64,000 bases of DNA from Neobacillus sp. PS3-12 (GTDB lineage Bacteria > Bacillota > Bacilli > Bacillales > Cytobacillaceae). Where the stretch lies: positions 4,624,001 to 4,688,000 of the forward strand of contig NZ_CP133268.1 of assembly GCF_030915385.1 (NCBI RefSeq). The letters are read 5' to 3'. A model generated the notes under the pieces. That model had not been told where the DNA came from. It did not search any database and worked only from the letters and a program-made list of their open reading frames with translations. The stretch's first letter is position 1. The number at the start of each line of letters is the position of its first letter. Positions 52,748 through 59,873 of the stretch are shown here, one piece after another. The translations under genes and the position numbers were made by a program.

Positions 52748-53431
52748 TTGAATGAGAAGAAAAAAGTTGGAGAAATAGCTGTCAATTATGTGGATGACGG
52801 AATGGTTGTTGGATTGGGAACGGGCTCCACTGTATATTTTAGCATTTGTAAAATTGGAGAATTAGTTAAACAAGGACTTTCTATAACAGGGATCCCTACT
52901 TCTAAACAAACGGAAAATTTGGCAAAAGAACTAGGGATTCCTCTGGTCTCATTTGCTGAAATTGATCAAATTGATGTGGCCATCGATGGGGCTGATGAAG
53001 TTAATTCGGAATTAGTCCTTATAAAAGGAGGGGGCGGCGCCCTTTTACGGGAGAAAATCATTGCCAAGGCAGCTGAAACGTTTATAGTGGTAGCTGATTC
53101 TCATAAAATGGTGGAAAAACTTGGACTCGTCCCGCTTCCAGTAGAAGTAGTGCCATTTGGATTCGAAATGACTAGGAAATATATTGAAGAGCTAGGGTGC
53201 AGTCCAAAGTTGCGGCAAAATAATGGAACACCTTTTCTTACGGAAAACGGCAACTATATTTTTGACTGCAGCTTTCCAGAGATAACAAATCCTGGTTCAC
53301 TAGAAACGAAACTCAATATGATACCAGGCGTAGTCGATAATGGCTTATTTAATGAAATGGCTGATATCGTCATTACCTTGAATAGTAATAAGGAAATTGA
53401 AATTAATAAGCGGGAAGTGGAAAAATCATGA
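52748..53431 (+). CDS. rpiA: Ribose-5-phosphate isomerase A
   Basis: 227 residues with GLGTGSTVYFSICKIG, the IDVAIDGADEV loop (catalytic aspartates), KGGGGALLREKI and ADSHKMVEKLG. Interconverts ribose-5-phosphate and ribulose-5-phosphate. TTG start after AAAGGAGCG, 37 bases after the SDR gene and likely co-transcribed. Its presence here, beside an SDR, hints at a sugar- or polyol-related job rather than housekeeping. Confidence 0.93.
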   Translation: MNEKKKVGEIAVNYVDDGMVVGLGTGSTVYFSICKIGELVKQGLSITGIPTSKQTENLAKELGIPLVSFAEIDQIDVAIDGADEVNSELVLIKGGGGALLREKIIAKAAETFIVVADSHKMVEKLGLVPLPVEVVPFGFEMTRKYIEELGCSPKLRQNNGTPFLTENGNYIFDCSFPEITNPGSLETKLNMIPGVVDNGLFNEMADIVITLNSNKEIEINKREVEKS

Positions 53432-53433
53432 TG

Positions 53434-53490
53434 GGCCTCAAAAAAAGAATCTGAAACAACTAGTGCCTTTCTATAATTAGGAGAGGCCCT
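53434..53490 (+). terminator. Possible terminator after rpiA
   Basis: GGGCCTC and GAGGCCC pair across about 43 bases, followed by TTATATTTTG. The long loop and weak T-run make it a tentative call. The stretch 53500-53680 shows no gene. Confidence 0.4.
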
Positions 53491-53689
53491 TATATTTTGT
53501 TCGTGTTTGACAGTAACATCACATAAAGTGGGAATGATTTTGGCACCAAATAGAAGTAACAAGAGTATTCTACTGTTAGCAATGGACTTACTAAGTATCT
53601 GGAGGATTTGACTGTGCGCCCTGTTACGATATAAGTTTACGGCATTATATGATATTGTTATTTTTGGAAAATTTAAACACTCAAGTACC

Positions 53690-53735
53690 TTGACAAGAAA
53701 TGTTATGATATAATAAATGGTAAGTTTGGAATGTT
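53690..53735 (+). promoter_or_regulatory. Promoter and GGTAAG element upstream of the MerR-type regulator
   Basis: TTGACA at 53690 and TATAAT at 53709 have only 13 bases between them, shorter than the usual 17. GGTAAGTTTGGAATG follows at 53719. The same GGTAAGTTTGG core lies after the HpaB-1 promoter (54705) and, with changes, after the HpaB-2 promoter (59779). The short spacer resembles promoters that need an activator or are blocked by a bound regulator. Confidence 0.5.
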
Positions 53736-53792
53736 TGAAAAGTTTGAAGTTCTAAGGATGAAAATCAGAATACGATGAAAGGAGGACTTAAT

Positions 53793-54558
53793 ATGTATGG
53801 AGATCTTTTAAATATATCTGAAGCTGCAAAGTTAGTTGGAGTTTCACCAAGTACCTTACGGCGTTTAGAGAAAGATGGTTATATAGAAGAATATGGTTTA
53901 AGGGTTATATATACACCTGGAGGACAAAGAAGATATGTTTTGGATGAGTTGAAGCAACTATACTCCACCCAAGGATTTTCAGGGCAGATTGGATTCGGCC
54001 AAAAACCTGCTCTTAATTCGTGATTTAACAATCGCATTTACTGAATCACATTCTCAATTAGCTATCAAACTGGAAAATCAAATTTCTGCAACACAAAGAC
54101 TTATTGAAGAATCTCTTTTACTTAAAATACCGATTATCTTTAGTACTACTATTTATGATTCAGACCATAAGGTATCTAGATTATGGTGTGAAAAATTTCC
54201 TTCACTTCAGATTTTAGATCGTGAAAGTAAGTGGGTAAACATCCATCCAGCTTTAAGTGACTATCCTTTTGATATGATTACTCCTACAGTATATATTACT
54301 AGTATTTATGATAGTCCTGTAGATGAATTTTTACAGAAATGTCAAGTTGATACAATCATATTGGCAGGTGCAACCACAAGTGGAAGTATAAGAGCAAATG
54401 CGGTAGATGCTCTTCAAAGAGGATACAGAGTTATTATCCCTAGTGAGGCTGTTGGAGATCGTAATCAATCCTTACATAACTCTACTTTAATAGACCTAAA
54501 TGCTAGATATGCAGATGTAATGAATCTGGAGAAGGTTCTAAAAGGTATGAAGCGATAA
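53793..54558 (+). CDS. MerR-type HTH fused to a catalytically dead isochorismatase-like domain, frameshifted near 54012
   Basis: ATG 53793 follows AAAGGAGG. Residues 1-60 are a MerR/excisionase-type winged HTH (LLNISEAAKLVGVSPSTLRR, YTPGGQRRY). It runs into TQGFSGQIGFGQKPAL, which matches the start of the amidase at 57708 (ERGFGKLLGFGKNWAL). One base then seems missing near 54012; the next frame continues LLIRDLTIAFTES to the end. In the hydrolase fold the aspartate stays but the lysine (KKYASAFFGTD in the active enzyme) and the cysteine (CGCVRAT becomes SGSIRAN) are lost. So it is probably a regulator whose sensor is a dead copy of the pathway amidase. As sequenced it makes two overlapping products. 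Confidence 0.75.
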
Positions 54559-54584
54559 TTAGCAAGGTAGAATTAAGTAAAAAA

Positions 54585-54622
54585 ACCGTGAATTTATCTT
54601 CGTGATAATTCACGGTTTTTTT
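54585..54622. terminator. rho-independent terminator after the regulator
   Basis: ACCGTGAATT and AATTCACGGT form a perfect ten-base stem with A-run before and T-run after. Confidence 0.9.
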
Positions 54623-54658
54623 GTTAGAATTTTCTTTTAATTTAAATAAATTTGAATA

Positions 54659-54735
54659 TTGACATAATTGAAAGCGTGTAATAAAATAAAGTCATGGAAG
54701 GTTTGGTAAGTTTGGTAGATTGAGGTAAATTTAAA
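54659..54735 (+). promoter_or_regulatory. HpaB-1 promoter with downstream GGTAAG operator
   Basis: TTGACA (54659-54664), a 17-base spacer and TAAAAT (54682-54687) make a good sigma-A promoter. Seventeen bases after the -10 lies GGTAAGTTTGGTAGATTGAG (54705-54724), preceded by GGTTT and aligning base for base with the element before HpaB-2. Its position past the transcription start suits a repressor operator or a leader-RNA element. Confidence 0.65.
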
Positions 54736-54810
54736 AGACATTATACAACTTTGGAAACTTCAATCTATAGGTTTTGAATAAATTTTATACTATTTTAAGG
54801 AGGAATAAAA

Positions 54811-56316
54811 ATGGAAAAGACTCAGGTAGCATCAAAGTTTTTGAAAACAGGTGAGGAGTTTAAGGAAAGTCTTCGTGATGATCGCACAGTTTATTATAAG
54901 GGTGAACGAATTGAAGATGTGACTGCTCACCCGGCTACTAGCGGCGGTATCAATATTATGGCTAAAATTTATGATGCTCAGCATAATACGGAAACTCAAG
55001 ACAAACTTACTTATATCAGCCCAGAGTCAGGTGAACGCGTCAGTAAGGCCTGGATGATTCCAAGAACGAAGGAAGAGCTTAAAGGCCGTCGGGAATTGAC
55101 TGACTTCGTAGCTCAAGAAACTTTCGGAGTGTTTGGCAGACCATTCGATTTAGCTCCACTTGTTCCTGTAGGTATGGCGGCGCATCTTTCCAAATTTCGC
55201 AAGAAAAGACCAGAATATGCAGAAAATGTTCTTCACTATATCGACTATGCACAGAAAAATAACCTGATGGGACCAGAAGTGTTAGTGGATCCTCAAAATG
55301 ACCGTTCGAAAGCAGCAGCTGCAGGTGCCCGCCTATTCGATAACGAATTAGGAAGCAAAATAAAAGGAGGAGACTCCACACCTGCGTTGCTTCGGGTAGT
55401 GAAAGAGACGGAGGAGGGAATCTACATTAGCGGAGCAAAAGCAGTAGGTTCTGTTTCTTCTCAAGGTAACGAAATGATTCTTTCTAACCTGATGCGCCCA
55501 GGTTTGTTACCGGAAGAATCACTTTGGTTAGCAGTTCCTATTAATTCACCAGGCATTCATATTGTCTGCCGTGAAACAGTCTCTACCGACTCTCTTAGTT
55601 CTTATGATCACCCGGTGAAATCACGAGGAGAAGAAATGGATTCCTTCCTCATTTTTGATAACGTTTTTGTAGAGAAATGGAGAATTTTCAACTATGGTGT
55701 GCCGGAACTTAATGAATTGTATGGAGATGTTGTATTAGGAGTACACTGGCACGTATTGTCCCGCTTAGCAACTAAAGCAGAATTGTATGCCGGGGCTGCA
55801 CAACTTATCGTTGATGCACTTGGAACAGGAAAAATTCCAGGCGTACGTTCAATCGTATCCGAAGTCATTCAATATGCTCAAACGTTAAGAGCCTATGTTT
55901 TAGCTTCTGAGGAATTAGCCAAATTGACTGATGATGGCGTTATGTGGCCTGATGTCAATATGCTTACAGCGGGACGTCTATATGGAATCACACAGTATCC
56001 GCAAATTATTCATCACCTTCAAGAGCTATGTGGACAGGGATTGGTTATGAGATTCTCTGAAAAAGACTATAATCATCCGTTTATTGGTGGAAAATTAGAG
56101 GAATTGCTCTTTGGACGCGATTTAACCTCCAAGCAGAAGAATTTGTTGATGAACTTCATTTGGGATATTACAACTGATTCTCACGCTGGCCGCGTAGCTC
56201 TGTTTGAAAACGTGAATGCATTGCCAGCACCACTATTGCGTGAGCGTCTGTATCATGAATATGACCGTACACCTTTCATGAACCATATTCGTAAATCGAT
56301 CGGACTTCCTTTGTAA
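54811..56316 (+). CDS. HpaB-family flavin-dependent monooxygenase, oxygenase component, copy 1
   Basis: 501 residues over the whole 4-hydroxyphenylacetate 3-hydroxylase family length: SLRDDRTVYYKGERIEDVT at the start, FGVFGRPFDLAPLVPVGM, KNNLMGPEVLVDPQNDRS, YISGAKAVGSVSSQGNE (flavin-binding loop), LIFDNVFVEKWRIF and HLQELCGQGLVMRFSE. Uses FADH2 from a separate reductase to hydroxylate a phenol-like ring. The genes beside it form a maleamate pathway, so a hydroxypyridine rather than 4-hydroxyphenylacetate is the likely substrate. SD AAGGAGG. Confidence 0.9.
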   Translation: MEKTQVASKFLKTGEEFKESLRDDRTVYYKGERIEDVTAHPATSGGINIMAKIYDAQHNTETQDKLTYISPESGERVSKAWMIPRTKEELKGRRELTDFVAQETFGVFGRPFDLAPLVPVGMAAHLSKFRKKRPEYAENVLHYIDYAQKNNLMGPEVLVDPQNDRSKAAAAGARLFDNELGSKIKGGDSTPALLRVVKETEEGIYISGAKAVGSVSSQGNEMILSNLMRPGLLPEESLWLAVPINSPGIHIVCRETVSTDSLSSYDHPVKSRGEEMDSFLIFDNVFVEKWRIFNYGVPELNELYGDVVLGVHWHVLSRLATKAELYAGAAQLIVDALGTGKIPGVRSIVSEVIQYAQTLRAYVLASEELAKLTDDGVMWPDVNMLTAGRLYGITQYPQIIHHLQELCGQGLVMRFSEKDYNHPFIGGKLEELLFGRDLTSKQKNLLMNFIWDITTDSHAGRVALFENVNALPAPLLRERLYHEYDRTPFMNHIRKSIGLPL

Positions 56317-56366
56317 GTGTAAAAGAATAATAGCTTAATAGGTTCTATCATTTGGAGGTGTACAAA

Positions 56367-57161
56367 TTGAAAAAAAACTATCGAATAGGACTGGTTGTTC
56401 CCAGTTCAAATACAACAATGGAAACAGAAATTCCTGCAATGCTTAGATGGAGAGAACAGGTCGATCCGGAATTATCATTTACTTTTCATTCAAGCAGAAT
56501 GCGAATGAAACATGTAACAAAAGAGGAATTGAAAGCAATGGATATTGAAAGTGATCGCTGTGCCGTTGAACTTTCAGATGCCAGATGCGATGCTCTTGCC
56601 TATGCGTGTCTTGTTGCCATCATGTGCCAAGGGCCGGGATACCATATGGAATCCGAAGAACGTCTGTTTAAAGTAACAGAACAAAATGGAGCTGCTACGC
56701 CGGTTATTAGCAGTGCTGGAGCCTTAGTGGAGGGTATTAAAGCCTTAGGAGCAAAAAAAGTTGCTATTATTACTCCTTATATGAAGCCATTAACAAACCA
56801 GGTTATTGACTATATAGAGTCTAGTGGAATACAAGTGACAGATTCGATTAGCTTGGAAATCCCGGATAATCTGGAAGTAGGACGACAAGATCCGATGAGG
56901 TTAGTTGATATTGTGAAACATTTGGATATTAGCCAAGCTGATGCCGTTGTCTTATCTGCTTGCGTACAGATGCCTTCACTGGATGCGATTCAGATCGTTG
57001 AAAATCAAATAGGAAAACCTGTGCTATCAGCAGCTGTTTCAACAGTGTATAAAATTCTTAAAACCCTTAACTTAAACCCTTATGTACCTAATGCCGGTAA
57101 ATTGTTGTCAGGGGGAATTTTGTCAAATGTTTCATCTCAGGAGGGAAAATTTCGTGGATAA
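56367..57161 (+). CDS. nicE: Maleate cis-trans isomerase (NicE-like)
   Basis: 264 residues from TTG 56367, six bases after GGAGGTG. The Asp/Glu racemase-type fold starts with RIGLVVPSSNTTMETEIP, the maleate isomerase signature. The two catalytic cysteines are in YACLVAIMCQGPGYH and VVLSACVQMPSL. Turns maleate into fumarate, the last step of the maleamate pathway. Overlaps the flavin reductase by eight bases. Arylmalonate decarboxylase is a related alternative but keeps only one of these cysteines. Confidence 0.85.
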   Translation: MKKNYRIGLVVPSSNTTMETEIPAMLRWREQVDPELSFTFHSSRMRMKHVTKEELKAMDIESDRCAVELSDARCDALAYACLVAIMCQGPGYHMESEERLFKVTEQNGAATPVISSAGALVEGIKALGAKKVAIITPYMKPLTNQVIDYIESSGIQVTDSISLEIPDNLEVGRQDPMRLVDIVKHLDISQADAVVLSACVQMPSLDAIQIVENQIGKPVLSAAVSTVYKILKTLNLNPYVPNAGKLLSGGILSNVSSQEGKFRG

Positions 57162-57642
57162 TGTAAAAGATCGATTCCTTGAATCAATGGGTAGACTGGC
57201 TGCCGGGGTAACAGTGGTTTTGACTGAAATGGATGGCCGCCCGTGGGGTTTAACTGTAAGTGCGTGTTGTTCAATCTCTATGGAGCCGCCGCTGATTTTA
57301 GTAAGCCTGGCAACGAAAGCTGCGAGTACCCAAGCAATTATTGATCATGATCGTTTTAGTGTAAGTTTATTGGCTGAAGACCAAATCGAAATCGCAAAAT
57401 CAGGAGCTAAATCAGGAGCACCAAAGTTTTTTGAGGACTTTGCAGAAAGCAAAGGAAACTACAATTATAATGTTAAAAATGCATTAGCGAATATTCATTG
57501 TAAAGTAGACCAAGTTGTCCCAGCTGGAGATCATACTATTTTTATCGGTTTAGTTGAAGATGTACAGCTTGGTGAAGCAAAATCTCCACTGGTTTACTTT
57601 AATAGGCAATTTGGTGAATTTACTACTGGTGTAAAGAGTTAA
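57154..57642 (+). CDS. Flavin reductase (HpaC-like)
   Basis: 162 residues from GTG 57154 after CAGGAGGG, inside the end of the isomerase gene. Family blocks are GRLAAGVTVVLTEMDG, GLTVSACCSISMEPPLILVSL, FSVSLLAEDQ and GDHTIFIGLVED. It reduces FAD with NAD(P)H for the HpaB-type oxygenases on either side. There is one reductase for two oxygenases. Confidence 0.9.
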   Translation: MDNVKDRFLESMGRLAAGVTVVLTEMDGRPWGLTVSACCSISMEPPLILVSLATKAASTQAIIDHDRFSVSLLAEDQIEIAKSGAKSGAPKFFEDFAESKGNYNYNVKNALANIHCKVDQVVPAGDHTIFIGLVEDVQLGEAKSPLVYFNRQFGEFTTGVKS

Positions 57643-57656
57643 TTAACAATTGGGGT

Positions 57657-57690
57657 CCCTCTAAGTTTGTTTCTTTCCAATCTTAGAGGG
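57657..57690 (+). promoter_or_regulatory. Intercistronic hairpin
   Basis: CCCTCTAAG pairs perfectly with CTTAGAGGG around a 16-base loop. No T-run follows; the next gene's AGGAGG begins five bases later. It could slow 3' exonucleases or alter translation of the amidase. Confidence 0.5.
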
Positions 57691-57707
57691 TTCAGGAGGC
57701 GAGTATT

Positions 57708-58375
57708 GTGGTGCAGCATAAAGATGATGAGAAATTCTTTAAAGAAAGAGGGTTTGGAAAATTATTGGGCTTTGGTAAAAACTGGGCTTGGTAGTAGTGG
57801 ATTTGATTACAGGATTTACAGATCCCGGTATGCCAATGGGCTCTGATTTAACTCCACAAATTGAAAAAGTGAATAAGCTATTGCATACGATGCACACAAT
57901 GGATCTACCAGTGTTCTTTACGACGATTTCTTATGATGATAATTTATTTGCTGATTCTGGAATATGGTATCAAAAAATGGAGGGCTTAAAAACATTAAAA
58001 GCTGGTACTGACGCCGTAAAAGTAGACCCTCGTTTAGATTTTCAAACAGGTGACGGCTTAATTGTTAAGAAATACGCTTCTGCCTTTTTTGGGACGGATC
58101 TTATTGCACGCCTGAATGCAAACAATGTTGATACGGTTATTATCGTTGGTTGTACTACATGTGGCTGCGTACGTGCCACAGCTGTAGATGCGCTGCAATA
58201 CGGATACAGACCGATTGTGGTTGAGGATGCTGTAGGTGATCGTTCGGTAGCATCACATGAACAAAGTCTATTTGATTTACGGCAAAAATATGCGGATGTA
58301 TTAAAAACCGATGAAATCGTAACAACTATTTCCTCCAAATATATTTCCGAATCTATAGAAGCTTTTCTAAGTTAG
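57708..58375 (+). CDS. nicF: Maleamate amidohydrolase-like isochorismatase-family enzyme, frameshifted near 57785
   Basis: GTG 57708 is seven bases after AGGAGG. The first 26 codons (VVQHKDDEKFFKERGFGKLL ... GKNWA) end in two stops; adding one T at GGGCTTGG gives NWALVVVDLITGFTDPG, joining the frame that runs to 58375. The catalytic triad is complete: D in VVVDLITGF, K in IVKKYASAFFGTD, C in CTTCGCVRATAVDAL. Size and pattern match NicF and N-carbamoylsarcosine amidase. In this cluster it would release ammonia from maleamate to give maleate. Without the repair it loses the catalytic aspartate region from its natural start. Confidence 0.82.
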
Positions 58376-58390
58376 CATATTTAATCATTT

Positions 58391-58480
58391 AGAGCCCTTG
58401 AAGCACAGGCTGGACTGACATAAAAAGAAAGTACTGCTTTATACTCATGTTATCTATCGGCCAAGGGCTCTGATTTTTTC
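58391..58480 (+). terminator. Long-loop terminator after the amidase gene
   Basis: AGAGCCCTTG (58391-58400) pairs perfectly with CAAGGGCTCT (58462-58471), followed by GATTTTTTC. The 61-base loop is unusual for a simple terminator and could hold further structure. Confidence 0.65.
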
Positions 58481-58590
58481 TATAAAATATATTAGGTTTC
58501 ATTCTATTGCGGAAAAACTTTTGATAGGATGCTAGGAAAAAGCCGTAAGACTTCCACGATTGAACGGTTGGAATAAGTGAGGTGATGATG

Positions 58591-59448
58591 GTGAAATATT
58601 ATAAAGATCTATTTAACCCGAAAGTAGCTGAAATTCAACAAGGTTCTTATATAACGATTGGCACATTTGATGGCGTTCATAAGGGCCACCAACAGTTAAT
58701 ATCAGATGTTGTAAGGGAAGCTAAAAAAAATTCCAGTCCCTCTATAGTCATTACGTTTGACCCTCTACCGAAAACATTTTTCGGTAACGCGGATACACAG
58801 TCCATCCGTTTAACTTGTCCCACGACGAGAGCAGAACGTATTGCTGCACTGGGAGTAGATATTCTCCTTGAATATACCTTTGATCACAGCTTTTCAAAAA
58901 TAAGTGCTAATGATTTTATTAAGAAGATTCTTTTGGGTCTAAACCCTAAAAGACTTTTTATTGGGGAAGATTTTAGGTTTGGCTATAAAGGATCGGGTAA
59001 TCCTGATGTTTTAAAACGGGAAGGTCTTAGATATGGATTTGAGACACAAATAGTAAAATTTATGGATTTATATAATGAGCGAATCTCTAGTACAAGTGTG
59101 CGTCATGCTATAAAAAATGGTGATCTTAAGTTTGTTACTGAACTTCTGGGAAAAAAACATGAAATGAGTGGCAGGATTGCTAGGACGTTAGATGATTACG
59201 AAGTATTATTCTTGCCGGATTATGACATAATTCTACCCCCTGCGGGAGAATATATGGTGAGCATTGAAAATTCAAGTAAAAAGTATTTTACTAAAGCGAC
59301 GATTTTAGCTCAGAATAAATCTACCCTAATAATTTTAGAAATCCCCATGATCAATAGTCTTTCAAAGGATAACGTCATTCTCAAATTTATTCAGTCTAAT
59401 GCAATAAAAACTACTGAGGAAATGAAGAGCCTCTCTCTATTAAGCTAG
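58591..59448 (+). CDS. FAD synthetase (RibF) paralogue lacking the riboflavin-kinase motif, copy 2
   Basis: 285 residues. GTG 58591 is chosen because GAGGTG lies six bases upstream; ATGs at 58585 and 58588 are also in frame. The adenylyltransferase motifs are intact: ITIGTFDGVHKGHQQLI, FDPLPKTFF, LFIGEDFRFGYKGSG and ISSTSVRHAIKNGD. The C-terminal half has no GRxLGxPTAN, so riboflavin kinase activity is probably lost. It stands within the HpaB cluster and likely tops up FAD for the two oxygenases. Confidence 0.8.
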   Translation: MKYYKDLFNPKVAEIQQGSYITIGTFDGVHKGHQQLISDVVREAKKNSSPSIVITFDPLPKTFFGNADTQSIRLTCPTTRAERIAALGVDILLEYTFDHSFSKISANDFIKKILLGLNPKRLFIGEDFRFGYKGSGNPDVLKREGLRYGFETQIVKFMDLYNERISSTSVRHAIKNGDLKFVTELLGKKHEMSGRIARTLDDYEVLFLPDYDIILPPAGEYMVSIENSSKKYFTKATILAQNKSTLIILEIPMINSLSKDNVILKFIQSNAIKTTEEMKSLSLLS

Positions 59449-59593
59449 CGAACACCAGGAATAGCATTTAATATTATTATTTTCCAATAAAATCCAAATT
59501 CTAATATGGAAAGAAAATCTTTCAACTAACCATTTAAATAAGTCAGAGAATAGAATAGATTACAATCTTCAAAAATCAGCACTGTTTATAAAA

Positions 59594-59631
59594 AATCCAG
59601 CCTATCTCTTCCTCTGGAAACAGGCAGGATT
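59594..59631 (+). terminator. Weak terminator-like hairpin
   Basis: AATCC-A-GCCT pairs with AGGC-A-GGATT, followed by CTACTTGTTT. It may end the FAD-synthetase transcript. The remainder of 59449-59730 holds no gene. Confidence 0.35.
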
Positions 59632-59730
59632 CTACTTGTTTGCCTCTCTGAATCAGTGATACAAAAATCAGAATAATTCAATACTAGCATTCGTTTTATA
59701 AAATTCTTTATATTCGAATAATACTTAACA

Positions 59731-59805
59731 TTTACACTATTTTAGAGGTGGGATAGAATGGAGGTGATGGAAATTTTGGTAAGATTGATAGTTTGAGATA
59801 ATGAT
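59731..59805 (+). promoter_or_regulatory. HpaB-2 promoter with downstream GGTAAG operator
   Basis: TTTACA (59731-59736), a 17-base spacer and TAGAAT (59754-59759) form a promoter. GGTAAGATTGATAGTTTGAG (59779-59798) lies about 19 bases after the -10, nearly the same offset as at HpaB-1. The two elements agree over most of this stretch. Confidence 0.6.
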
Positions 59806-59873
59806 TATAGAAATTAACTTTGATGACTTTTATCTTTGAGTGTTAAAGGATCTTCTTTAAAGGGGGAGAAAGA

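Noticed and set aside
53989..54558. Separate active isochorismatase gene starting at TTG 53989
   Set aside because: There is no ribosome site at that start, the catalytic lysine and cysteine are missing, and the missing N-terminus is found in the frame of the preceding HTH gene.
54811..56316. Classical 4-hydroxyphenylacetate degradation (HpaB/HpaC)
   Set aside because: None of the homoprotocatechuate genes follow; the downstream genes belong to the maleamate route instead.
58480..58591. FMN riboswitch before the FAD-synthetase paralogues
   Set aside because: The conserved FMN-riboswitch bases and multi-helix layout are not seen upstream of either paralogue.
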